Below are positions 28,110-37,645 of a stretch of DNA of 64,000 bases, piece by piece (positions within the stretch are counted from its first letter, which is position 1; every line of letters begins with the position of its first letter). Both the position numbers and the translations under genes were made by a program. The stretch is from Comamonadaceae bacterium (GTDB lineage: Bacteria > Pseudomonadota > Gammaproteobacteria > Burkholderiales > Burkholderiaceae_C). The notes beneath the pieces are model-generated. The model had not been told where the DNA came from, searched no databases, and saw only the letters and a list, made by a program, of their open reading frames with translations. The stretch covers positions 149,029 through 213,028 of the forward strand of contig CANCER010000002.1 of the NCBI GenBank assembly GCA_947375135.1, read 5' to 3'.

Positions 28110-31100
28110 ATGACCAATTCGGTAACTCCCCTGGGTATCTCCGGCCGCATCGCCGCCGCATTTCAGAGCAACGCGCTCACCCCCTTGCTGGCCCTGGTGG
28201 CGCTCCTTCTGGGCATTTTTGCCGTACTGGTCACACCGCGCGAGGAAGAGCCGCAAATCAATGTAACCATGGCCAATGTGCTAATCCCCTTCCCCGGGGC
28301 CAGCAGCGCCGATGTGCAGAACATGGTGGCCAAGCCGGCCGAGCAGGTGCTGGGCCAGATTGCCGGCATCGACCACACCTATTCCGTGGCGCGCCCCGGC
28401 CTGGCCATCCTCACCGTGCAATTCAAGGTGGGCGTGGCCCGCACCGAGGCGCTGGTGCGCCTGTATGACGTGCTCAACGCCCACCAGGACTGGCTGCCGC
28501 GCGATCTGGGCACCTTGACGCCTATCGTCAAACCCAAGGGCATTGACGATGTGCCGGTGGCCGCATTGACGCTGTGGAGCAAGGATGCCACCTCCGCTGC
28601 TGAACTGGAAACCGTGGCCCATGCCGTGGAGGCCGACCTCAAGGCGGTGGCCGGTGTGCGCGAGGTGCAAACCATTGGCGGCCCGGGCCAGGCCATTCAG
28701 ATTGCCGTCAACCCCGAGCGTCTGCGCGCCCGTGGGGTCGACCTGCTGAGCCTGCAAAAAACCGTGGCCGCCGCCAACTCCGGCATGCCGGCCGGCGCCG
28801 TGCTGCAAGGCAACGCCTCCGCCACACCGGGCGCGGGCTCGCAGATGCTGACGGTGGAAGCCGGCGAGTTCCTGCGCAACGCGGACGATGTGGCCGATAT
28901 GGTGGTCGGGGTGAGCAACGGCAAACCCGTCTTTTTGCGCGATGTGGCAGATGTCACAGCCGGCACACAGCAAGCCCAACACTACGTCTGGTTCACGCCC
29001 GGCGCGGCCTACGCCGCAACCGCCGAAAGCCGCGCGACCGATGCAACAGCAGCCCCGGTGGCCGGCCAAAGCTATCCGGCCGTCACGATACAGGTCACCA
29101 AAAAGCCCGGCGAAAACGCGGTGGACGTGTCCGGTGCGGTGCGCGAGCGCATGGACGCGCTGCGCAACACCGTCATCCCCGCAGGCATGGAAGCCAGCGT
29201 CACCCGCGACTACGGCCAGACCGCTGCAGAAAAAGCCAATAAGCTGATCCAGAAACTGGCCTTTGCCACCGGCTCGGTGATTCTGCTGGTGGGCCTGGCC
29301 CTGGGCCGGCGCGAGGCGCTGATCGTGGGTGCGGCCGTGATCCTGACCCTGACCGCCACGCTGTTTGCCTCCTGGGCCTGGGGCTTTACGCTCAACCGCG
29401 TGTCGCTGTTTGCACTGATCTTCTCCATCGGCATTCTGGTGGACGATGCCATCGTGGTGGTGGAAAACATCCACCGCCACCAGCAGCTCACGCCCGATCT
29501 GCCGCTGCGCAAGATCATCCCGCGCGCGGTGGATGAGGTGGGCGGCCCCACCATCCTGGCCACGCTGACCGTGATCGCCGCCCTGCTGCCCATGGCCTTT
29601 GTCTCCGGCCTGATGGGGCCGTACATGAGCCCGATCCCGATCAACTCCAGCTTAGGGATGGCGATTTCGCTGGCCATTGCGTTTACGGTGACACCCTGGC
29701 TGGCGCTGAAGTTCATGCGTGAGCACAGCGGCGCCGGTGGCATGCATTCCGTCGGCAGCACCGGCTCTACCAGTTCCACCAACGCCACCAGCAGCGGCAG
29801 CGGCAGCGGCCATGGCACCGCGGCGGCACCCTCCAAGGTAGCGCGCATCTTCGGCGTCCTCCTGACCCCCCTGCTGAACAGCGCCCGCAAACGCTGGTTG
29901 CTGCTGGGCGGCATTCTGGTGGCGTTGATGCTGTCGGTGGGCCTGGCCCTGGTGCAACTGGTGGTGCTGAAGATGCTGCCCTTTGACAACAAGAGCGAGT
30001 TCCAGGTGGTGATCGACATGCCGGCCGGCACGCCGCTGGAAGACACGGCCGCCACGCTGCAGGAGCTGGGCGCCTTTCTGGCCACGCAGCCGGAAGTCAC
30101 CAACCTGCAGGCCTATGCTGGCACCGCCTCGCCCATCACCTTCAACGGCCTGGTGCGCCAGTATTACTTCCGCGCAGATCCCGAGCAGGGCGACCTGCAG
30201 GTCAATCTGGTGGACAAGCACCACCGCAGCGACAAGAGCCATGTGATTGCCCAGCGCCTGCGCCCGGCCCTGGAAAAAATCGGCCTGGCCCACCATGCCC
30301 GCGTCAAGGTGGTGGAAGTGCCGCCCGGCCCGCCGGTGATGTCACCCCTGGTGGCCGAGGTCTATGGCCCGGATGAGGCCGGCCGTCAGAAACTGGCCGC
30401 GCAGATTGCCGCCTCTTTCGCCGCCACGCCCGACATCGTCGGTGTGGACACCAGTCTGCGTGAAGACGCGCCGCGCGCCTTCCTGCGCGTGCGCCGCCAG
30501 CGCGCCGAGTCGCTGGGCATTCCGGTGGCTGCGATTGCACAAACCGTGTCGTCGGCCCTGTCCGGTGCAGACGCCGCCTATCTGCATGATGGCTATTCCA
30601 AATACCCCGTGCCGGTGCGCATCCAATTGCCGCTGGAAGCCCAGGTCGGTCTGGACGCCATTCTGGCCCTGCCGATGCGCGCGGCGGCTACCGCAGGGGC
30701 CTCCGGTCCGGGCCAACTCGTGCCCCTGTCAGCCCTGGTGCAGGTGGAGCATGGCGTCATCGACAAGCCGCTCTACACCAAGGACCTGAAAGGCGTGAGC
30801 TATGTGTTTGGCGACATGGCCGGCAAGCTGGATTCGCCGCTGTACGGCCTGTTTGGCATACGCTCCACCATGCGTACCAGCGCCGACCCGGCCGCCAAAA
30901 TCCAGACCGAGGCCATGGGTGAATACTGGATCAAGCAGCCCTCCGACACCTACCGCCAATACGCGCTGAAGTGGGACGGCGAGTCGCAAATCACCTACGA
31001 GACCTTCCGCGACATGGGTGCCGCCTACGGCGTGGGCCTGATCCTGATCTACCTGCTGGTGGTGGCGCAGTTCAAGAGCTACCTGACCCCGCTGGTGATC

Positions 31101-31517
31101 ATGGCGCCGATTCCCTTGACCATCATCGGCGTCATGCCGGGCCATGCCCTGCTGGGCGCCCAGTACACCGCCACCAGCATGATCGGCATGATTGCGCTGG
31201 CCGGCATCATCGTGCGCAACTCCATCCTGCTGGTGGACTTTATCGAGCTGCAGGTGCGCGAAGGTGTGGACTTCAAGACGGCCGTGCTGCAGTCGGCCAT
31301 CGTGCGGGCGCAGCCGATTGTGCTGACCGGCCTGGCCGCCATGATCGGCGCCTTCTTTATTCTGGACGACCCGATCTTCAACGGGCTGGCCATCTCCCTG
31401 ATTTTCGGCATTCTGGTGTCCACCCTGCTCACGCTGGTGGTGATACCCGTCCTGTATTACGCGCTGTACCGGCGTCGTATGGAGTCGCGCGCAGACGCGG
31501 CCCTTCTTGCAACCTGA
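28110..31517 (+). CDS. RND efflux transporter permease subunit
   Basis: 12-TM RND protein; SIGILVDDAIVVVENIHRH and C-terminal MIGMIALAGIIVRNSILLVDFIE. Confidence 0.92.
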   Translation: MTNSVTPLGISGRIAAAFQSNALTPLLALVALLLGIFAVLVTPREEEPQINVTMANVLIPFPGASSADVQNMVAKPAEQVLGQIAGIDHTYSVARPGLAILTVQFKVGVARTEALVRLYDVLNAHQDWLPRDLGTLTPIVKPKGIDDVPVAALTLWSKDATSAAELETVAHAVEADLKAVAGVREVQTIGGPGQAIQIAVNPERLRARGVDLLSLQKTVAAANSGMPAGAVLQGNASATPGAGSQMLTVEAGEFLRNADDVADMVVGVSNGKPVFLRDVADVTAGTQQAQHYVWFTPGAAYAATAESRATDATAAPVAGQSYPAVTIQVTKKPGENAVDVSGAVRERMDALRNTVIPAGMEASVTRDYGQTAAEKANKLIQKLAFATGSVILLVGLALGRREALIVGAAVILTLTATLFASWAWGFTLNRVSLFALIFSIGILVDDAIVVVENIHRHQQLTPDLPLRKIIPRAVDEVGGPTILATLTVIAALLPMAFVSGLMGPYMSPIPINSSLGMAISLAIAFTVTPWLALKFMREHSGAGGMHSVGSTGSTSSTNATSSGSGSGHGTAAAPSKVARIFGVLLTPLLNSARKRWLLLGGILVALMLSVGLALVQLVVLKMLPFDNKSEFQVVIDMPAGTPLEDTAATLQELGAFLATQPEVTNLQAYAGTASPITFNGLVRQYYFRADPEQGDLQVNLVDKHHRSDKSHVIAQRLRPALEKIGLAHHARVKVVEVPPGPPVMSPLVAEVYGPDEAGRQKLAAQIAASFAATPDIVGVDTSLREDAPRAFLRVRRQRAESLGIPVAAIAQTVSSALSGADAAYLHDGYSKYPVPVRIQLPLEAQVGLDAILALPMRAAATAGASGPGQLVPLSALVQVEHGVIDKPLYTKDLKGVSYVFGDMAGKLDSPLYGLFGIRSTMRTSADPAAKIQTEAMGEYWIKQPSDTYRQYALKWDGESQITYETFRDMGAAYGVGLILIYLLVVAQFKSYLTPLVIMAPIPLTIIGVMPGHALLGAQYTATSMIGMIALAGIIVRNSILLVDFIELQVREGVDFKTAVLQSAIVRAQPIVLTGLAAMIGAFFILDDPIFNGLAISLIFGILVSTLLTLVVIPVLYYALYRRRMESRADAALLAT

Positions 31518-31545
31518 AAACCTCAAAGAACCAGGAGACACAACC

Positions 31546-32856
31546 ATGGCCCATATCGTGATCGTCGGCGCAGGAATCGGTGGCATGCCCGCCGCCTATG
31601 AACTGCGCGAGCTGCTACCCAAGGAACACAAAGTCACCGTCGTGAATGCGGTGGACTACTTCCAGTTCGTGCCCAGCAACCCCTGGCTGGCCGTGGGCTG
31701 GCGCCAGCGCGAGGAAATCACGCTGCCGATCCGGCCCTATCTGGAACGCAAGGGCATTGCCTTTATTGCCCAGCCGGTGACCGCCATCAACGCCGAAGCC
31801 AACAGCCTGACCCTGGGTGACGGCCAGAACCTGGCCTATGACTACCTGGTCATCACCACCGGCCCCAAGCTGTCATTCAGCGAAGTGCCGGGTGCAGGCC
31901 CCCTGGCGCATGGCGGCGGCGGCTTCACCCATTCCATCTGCAGCGTGGACCATGCGCAGGCCTTCTGGGCCGACTACGAAAACTTCCTGAAGAACCCTGG
32001 CCCGCTGGTGATTGGTGCCATGCCGGGCGCGAGCTGCTTCGGCCCGGCCTATGAGTTCGCCTTCATCCTGGACACCGACCTGCGCCGGCGCAAGCTGCGC
32101 CACCTGGTTCCCATGACCTATGTGAGCAGCGAGCCCTACATCGGCCACCTGGGCCTGGGCGGCGTGGGCGACAGCAAGAGCATGCTGGAGTCCGAAATGC
32201 GCAACCGCGACATGAAGTGGATCACCAATGCCAAGACCACGCGGGTCGAAGAAGGCAAGATGTTTGTCACCCAGCTCGACGACCTGGGCAATGTCTACAA
32301 AGAGCATGAGCTGCCCTTCAAGCTGTCGATGATGCTGCCGGCCTTCAAGGGCGTGGAGGCGGTGGCGGCCGTGCCGAATCTTTGCAACCCGCGCGGCTTT
32401 GTGCTGATCGATGCGTTTCAGCGCAGCAAGGCCTACCAGAACATCTTCTCCGCCGGTGTCTGCGTCGCCATCCCGCCGGTGGAAGTCACCCCGGTGGCCA
32501 CCGGCACACCCAAGACCGGCTACATGATCGAGAGCATGGTGGGCGCCATTGCCCACAACATTGCCGATGAGCTGGCCGGCAGGCCCGCCACTGCCAAAGG
32601 CACCTGGAACGCCATCTGCCTGGCCGACATGGGTGACACCGGTGCCGCCTTTGTGGCGCTGCCGCAGATTCCGCCGCGCAATGTGAACTGGTTCAAGAAG
32701 GGCAAATGGGTGCATCTGGCCAAGATTGCCTTCGAGAAATACTTCATGCGCAAGATCAAAAAAGGCACCTCCGAGCCGGTGTACGAGAAATACGTACTGC
32801 GGGCACTGGGCATCGCCCGCCTGGCCGACAAGGTGCACCTGCCGCACCACCACTGA
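31546..32856 (+). CDS. FAD-dependent oxidoreductase, sulfide:quinone oxidoreductase-like
   Basis: IVIVGAGIGGMPAAYELRELLP Rossmann motif; SQR-like body FQFVPSNPWLAVGWR. Confidence 0.8.
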   Translation: MAHIVIVGAGIGGMPAAYELRELLPKEHKVTVVNAVDYFQFVPSNPWLAVGWRQREEITLPIRPYLERKGIAFIAQPVTAINAEANSLTLGDGQNLAYDYLVITTGPKLSFSEVPGAGPLAHGGGGFTHSICSVDHAQAFWADYENFLKNPGPLVIGAMPGASCFGPAYEFAFILDTDLRRRKLRHLVPMTYVSSEPYIGHLGLGGVGDSKSMLESEMRNRDMKWITNAKTTRVEEGKMFVTQLDDLGNVYKEHELPFKLSMMLPAFKGVEAVAAVPNLCNPRGFVLIDAFQRSKAYQNIFSAGVCVAIPPVEVTPVATGTPKTGYMIESMVGAIAHNIADELAGRPATAKGTWNAICLADMGDTGAAFVALPQIPPRNVNWFKKGKWVHLAKIAFEKYFMRKIKKGTSEPVYEKYVLRALGIARLADKVHLPHHH

Positions 32857-32876
32857 TTCAAACCAAGGAAAAAACC

Positions 32877-33101
32877 ATGACCGTAGACCGCTATATCCAC
32901 CTCTTTGCCGGCAGCTTTATTTTGATCTCGCTGGCCTTGGGCATAGACGCCAGCCCGCTATTTGTATCGCATTGGTGGTTGGTCTTCACCGCCTTTGTCG
33001 GCGCCAACCTATTCCAGTTCGGCATCACCAATGCCTGCCCCATGGGCTGGATGTTGAAGAAGCTCGGTGTACCGGAATCGAATCTGGCCTGTCAGAAATA
33101 A
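32877..33101 (+). CDS. small DUF2892/YgaP-like membrane protein
   Basis: MTVDRYIHLFAGSFILISLALG...NACPMGWMLKKLGV. Confidence 0.75.
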   Translation: MTVDRYIHLFAGSFILISLALGIDASPLFVSHWWLVFTAFVGANLFQFGITNACPMGWMLKKLGVPESNLACQK

Positions 33102-33191
33102 ATCTGTCCGGATCAATCGCCGTTGTGCCAAACGCTGAGAAGGACTGGGACAATGGCGACCTTTAGTTACACCCCTTCGGAGACCTGTTCC

Positions 33192-33482
33192 ATGAGCGTT
33201 TTGAAAGACCAAACGGCTAGAACCGACGTGCTCAACCGCCTGCGCCGTGCCGAGGGCCAGTTGCGCGGCATCCAGCGCATGGTGGAAGAAGGCGAGAACT
33301 GCCTGAAGATCGGCCAGCAGTTCTCTGCCGTTCGCAAAGCGCTGGACAGTACCTATCTGCGCATGACCGTGTGCTTTCTGGAGCAAGAACTGAACGCCCG
33401 CATCCAGCCCGATGCGGCGCAAAAGACCGATTTGGATCTGATGATCAAAGACATGGAAACCCTGCTGGCACGCATAGGCTAG
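33192..33482 (+). CDS. CsoR/FrmR/CstR-family (DUF156) repressor
   Basis: NRLRRAEGQLRGIQRMVEEGENCLKIGQQFSAVRKALDSTYLRMTVC; Cys37 and Cys61. Confidence 0.88.
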   Translation: MSVLKDQTARTDVLNRLRRAEGQLRGIQRMVEEGENCLKIGQQFSAVRKALDSTYLRMTVCFLEQELNARIQPDAAQKTDLDLMIKDMETLLARIG

Positions 33483-33593
33483 ATCCGGTGCCCGGTCTGC
33501 GGCCGGGTGGCCTAGGGTAAACCGCAAGCCATTAATCTGGTGCACTTCAGATTTAGGCCGCTACAAGTGGCTACACTGCCAACCGGATCAGCC

Positions 33594-34703
33594 ATGCAAC
33601 CTATACAGCTCTTTGACCTCGCCTCCAGCACCTATACCTATGTGCTGTTTGATCCTGTTTCCCGCGATGCGCTGATCGTCGACCCGGTCGATGCGCAGAT
33701 CGAACGCGATCTGGAAGTGCTCACAAGCCATGGCCTCACGCTGCAATGGACCGTTGAGACCCATGCCCACGCCGACCACATCACCAGTGCAGGGCTTCTG
33801 GCAGAACATGCCGGAGCAAAAACTGCCGCCCCCGCCGGCTGCGGAATACAAACCGCTGCCGTGCAATTGAAGGACGGCGATACGCTGCGTTTTGGCGAAG
33901 AAACCCTCCAGGTCTTGCACACGCCGGGCCACACCAGCGGCAGCATGAGCTTTGTCTGGCGCGAGAACCTGTTCAGCGGCGACACCCTGCTGATCAACGG
34001 TTGCGGCCGCACCGACTTTCAGTCCGGCAGCGCGGCGGCGCTGTACCACAGCCTCACACAGATTTTGTTTACCCTGCCAGACGCCACCACGGTCTGGCCG
34101 GGCCACGATTACCAGGGACGCACCCATTCCACCATCGGCCAAGAAAAGGCGCATAACGCCCGGGTCGCAGGCAAAACACTGCAGGAATTCACGGCCATCA
34201 TGGACGCACTCAATCTCCCGAAACCCAAACGCATAGACGAAGCGGTACCCGCCAACCTCACCTCCGGTGTACGCCATGACGCCCATGGTGCAGGCCTGAC
34301 CGAACCCCAAGCTGCGGACGGCTATGCCGGCGACCTTTCCTCCGCCCTGGCCTATGCCTGGTGGCAGGCCGGTGAGGCCGTGCTGGTGGATGTGCGCACC
34401 GACGCCGAGCGCGAATGGGTCGGCTTCGTACCCGGCGCTGTGGCAGTGGCCTGGAAGCTTTGGCCCGGAATGGCCATGAATCCGGATTTCGATACGGAGT
34501 TGCAGGCCGCAGTGGGCAGCAAAAAAGTGATGCTCTTGTGCCGCAGCGGCGTGCGCTCTGTGGCTGCGGCCAAACGCGCTACGGAGTTGGGCCTCTCGGC
34601 CTACAACATCCTCGAAGGTTTTGAGGGTGACCCGGATAGCGATGCCCACCGGGGCAACAAGGGGGGCTGGCGCTACTCCGACCTGCCCTGGCGCCAAGGC
34701 TGA
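33594..34703 (+). CDS. MBL-fold hydrolase-rhodanese fusion (persulfide dioxygenase/CstB-like)
   Basis: THAHADH metal motif; C-terminal rhodanese loop CRSGVRS. Confidence 0.85.
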   Translation: MQPIQLFDLASSTYTYVLFDPVSRDALIVDPVDAQIERDLEVLTSHGLTLQWTVETHAHADHITSAGLLAEHAGAKTAAPAGCGIQTAAVQLKDGDTLRFGEETLQVLHTPGHTSGSMSFVWRENLFSGDTLLINGCGRTDFQSGSAAALYHSLTQILFTLPDATTVWPGHDYQGRTHSTIGQEKAHNARVAGKTLQEFTAIMDALNLPKPKRIDEAVPANLTSGVRHDAHGAGLTEPQAADGYAGDLSSALAYAWWQAGEAVLVDVRTDAEREWVGFVPGAVAVAWKLWPGMAMNPDFDTELQAAVGSKKVMLLCRSGVRSVAAAKRATELGLSAYNILEGFEGDPDSDAHRGNKGGWRYSDLPWRQG

Positions 34704-34713
34704 TAGATCCCGC

Positions 34714-35481
34714 ATGACTTTTCTCGCACTGGATATCGGGAACACACGGCTGAAATGGGCGTTGTATGAGTCCCCCCGCAGCGGTGCCCAGCCCCTGGAA
34801 CAAGGCGCCGAGTTTTTGGAAAACATCGACAAGTTGGCCGAGGGCCCTTGGAGCAAACTCAAACCGCCCACGCATGTGCTGGGCTGTGCAGTAGCCTCCG
34901 ACGTCATCCGCCGCCGGGCGGTAGACCAGATGGAAGCATGGGACGTGGAACCGCAGTGGGTGGTCGCCAGCGAGGCCGAAGCCGGCCTGCGCAACGGCTA
35001 CGACCACCCGGCCCGCCTGGGCTCGGACCGCTGGGTCGCCATGATTGGCGCCTACCAGCACATGCTCGCCCAAGGTCCGGCCCAGCCCATGATCCTGGTG
35101 ATGGTGGGCACCGCCGTCACGGTGGAAGCGGTGGGCGCCGACGGCATGTTTCTGGGCGGCCTGATCCTGCCCGGCCACGGCATCATGCTGCGCGCCCTGG
35201 AGTCCGGCACGGCCGGCCTGCATGTACCCACCGGAGAAGTGAAGCCGTTCCCCACCAATACCAGCGATGCGCTCACCAGCGGCGGCACCTACGCCATTGC
35301 CGGTGCCGTGGAATGCATGGTCCAGCATTTGCGCCAGCACTGTGGTGCCGAACCCAAATGCATCATGACCGGTGGCGCCGGCTGGAAAATGGCCCCCACC
35401 ATGACGCGTCCGTTTGAACTGGTAGACAACCTGATTTTTGACGGCCTGCTCTACATCGCACAACGGCGGTTTGCAGAGTAG
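34714..35481 (+). CDS. coaX: type III pantothenate kinase
   Basis: [39 protein letters not shown]. Confidence 0.9.
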   Translation: MTFLALDIGNTRLKWALYESPRSGAQPLEQGAEFLENIDKLAEGPWSKLKPPTHVLGCAVASDVIRRRAVDQMEAWDVEPQWVVASEAEAGLRNGYDHPARLGSDRWVAMIGAYQHMLAQGPAQPMILVMVGTAVTVEAVGADGMFLGGLILPGHGIMLRALESGTAGLHVPTGEVKPFPTNTSDALTSGGTYAIAGAVECMVQHLRQHCGAEPKCIMTGGAGWKMAPTMTRPFELVDNLIFDGLLYIAQRRFAE

Positions 35482-35936
35482 CTTTCCGTGTGTGGGTGCT
35501 AAAACCGGATGACGACGTCCGCCGACTTCTCGCGACCCTCTCAGTAGCGTCTGCATACGGTGCCCCTCACAGCGAAAGACTACGCTCAGTGAGCGGCCAC
35601 ACGCTGCCGCTTGCGAAGAGCGCGGTGCCAAAGACAGCGTGAAAGCCCGCAAATAGATTCCCAAGCCGAAGCAGAGGGAGCTGCGACACAAGCGGTCGAT
35701 CAGCGCAAATCGATACCTTGGGCCCAAGCGATTTCGGCGCCAACCCACGCACCTCGCTGCCTATCCAGCGCGTGTGCATCAGGCGCGGACACGCATTCAA
35801 AGTTCGCCGATGGACAGTTTGCGCCATCCTGGCGTCGCTAAATCGATAAATTAGACGTCCAAACCGTCCTTCCACATTCGCGCTCGCTGTGGAGCTTGAG
35901 CTCAACGCCAGAAGCGCGAATCTACGAAAGCCCACC

Positions 35937-36692
35937 ATGCGCAAACCTATTGGAATCTTGACCCTCCTCGGCCTGCCCCTGCTTATGGCCGCATGCGGAG
36001 GCGCCAGTTCCTCTGCCACCAACAATGCCGTAGAAGGTGCCTGGACCGGCACCGACTCCTGGGGCAACACCTTCAGCACGCTGGTACTGGAAAATGGCAA
36101 CTACTACGCGATGTACGGCACCACCCGGGACGGGAACTTCGTGATGCAGGGCTTTGACCACGGTACGCCCACCCTGAACGGCAACGCCCTGAATGGCGCC
36201 ATTACGGAATACGACAGCATCCTGCCACCCGTAGCTGCTACGCTGGACGCAACGGCGGTGGCCGGCAGTTCCCTGCAAGGGGCCATCACCAATACGTCTG
36301 GCACCGCCAGCGGCACCTTTACCGCCACACCGCTGTCCGCAAAATTCACCGGCTACGACTACAACACGCCCGCCTCTGCCAGCGATGTTGCGGGCAACTG
36401 GACGGTCAGCACGCCCAACAGCAATGCGGAAAAAATCACCATCAGCCCCACCGGCGGGGTGACGGGCAGCATCAACGGCTGCAGCTTCAGCGGAACGGTA
36501 AGCCCCAGAAGCACGGGCAAGAATGTGTTGGACATGGAGATCCTCTTCGGCCCGAGCCCTTGTGCCAAGGCCAACCAGTCCGCCTCGGGCATCGCGCTCG
36601 ACTATGACCTGGGCAATGGCAAGCGCCAGTTGCTGGCCGCCTTGCAGGATCCCAAGAAGGCCTACGGCTACTCCTTCTCAGCCCAACAGTAA
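35937..36692 (+). CDS. hypothetical lipoprotein
   Basis: MRKPIGILTLLGLPLLMAACGG lipobox; low-complexity Ser/Thr/Gly-rich mature region. Confidence 0.6.
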   Translation: MRKPIGILTLLGLPLLMAACGGASSSATNNAVEGAWTGTDSWGNTFSTLVLENGNYYAMYGTTRDGNFVMQGFDHGTPTLNGNALNGAITEYDSILPPVAATLDATAVAGSSLQGAITNTSGTASGTFTATPLSAKFTGYDYNTPASASDVAGNWTVSTPNSNAEKITISPTGGVTGSINGCSFSGTVSPRSTGKNVLDMEILFGPSPCAKANQSASGIALDYDLGNGKRQLLAALQDPKKAYGYSFSAQQ

Positions 36693-36700
36693 GCAAGACG

Positions 36701-37627
36701 ATGTGGCTTGAACTCCAGGCGCAGTTATTGGCGCTACCCCAAAAGCTCTTGGGCCTGAGCCTGGCACTGGCTGCCCTGGCGCTGCTGTTTGGCGTGGCCG
36801 AGCGCAAATTCCCCTTGCACCCGCAGCCGGTGCTGCGCAAAAGCTGGCTGATCGACGTCGGCTATTTCTTCCTGGCCGCCACAGTGCCGGCCTTTGTCAT
36901 GCTGTTCTTTGTCGCCCTGTTCTACGCTGTGTTCAGCCCGCTCGGCCCCATGCCTTGGCACCCCTGGGTGGCAGCGCTGCCGGTGCCGGTAGCCTTTGTG
37001 GCGTCGAGCCTGCTGGGTGAAATGGGCTACTACTGGGCGCACCGCATCACGCACGAGGTACCGTTTCTGTGGCGCTTCCATGCCATCCACCACAGCGCCC
37101 CGCACCTGGACTGGCTGGTCAATGCGCGCAGCCATCCGCTGGATGCGGCCTTTGGCCGGGCTTTTATCTTTGTTGGCATGTATGTGGTCGGCTTTGGTCA
37201 GCGCGCCCCGGATTCGCAAGACCTGGTGCAGGGCCTGTATGTGCTGTGGGTCACCGGCTGGGCTTACTTCATGCACAGCAATATCCGGCTGCGTCTGGGC
37301 TGGCTGGAATATGTGGTGACAAGCCCCGCGTTTCACCACTGGCACCACACCAAGGGCGACCCGGCCGTGGTGAACAAAAACTACGCATCCATGCTGCCCT
37401 GCCTGGACATGCTGTTTGGCACGTTCTATTTACCCAAAAACGAATGGCCCCAGCAATACGGCATTGACGACGAACTGGCGCCTACCTTATGGGGCCAACT
37501 CATAGACCCGCTGCGCAGCCGCCGCATCCGCCAGCTCGGCTTGGCCGCCTGGGGGCGCGAGGCGCTGCAGCGCACGGTGAAAAGCAAGTTGGGAAACCCC
37601 AGAAAACAAGCCCTCAAAAACCAATAA
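36701..37627 (+). CDS. sterol desaturase / fatty acid hydroxylase family protein, copy A
   Basis: His boxes HRITH, HAIHHSAPH, HHWHHTKGD within a multi-TM protein. Confidence 0.88.
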   Translation: MWLELQAQLLALPQKLLGLSLALAALALLFGVAERKFPLHPQPVLRKSWLIDVGYFFLAATVPAFVMLFFVALFYAVFSPLGPMPWHPWVAALPVPVAFVASSLLGEMGYYWAHRITHEVPFLWRFHAIHHSAPHLDWLVNARSHPLDAAFGRAFIFVGMYVVGFGQRAPDSQDLVQGLYVLWVTGWAYFMHSNIRLRLGWLEYVVTSPAFHHWHHTKGDPAVVNKNYASMLPCLDMLFGTFYLPKNEWPQQYGIDDELAPTLWGQLIDPLRSRRIRQLGLAAWGREALQRTVKSKLGNPRKQALKNQ

Positions 37628-37645
37628 AGAAGGAGTAAAAAAACC

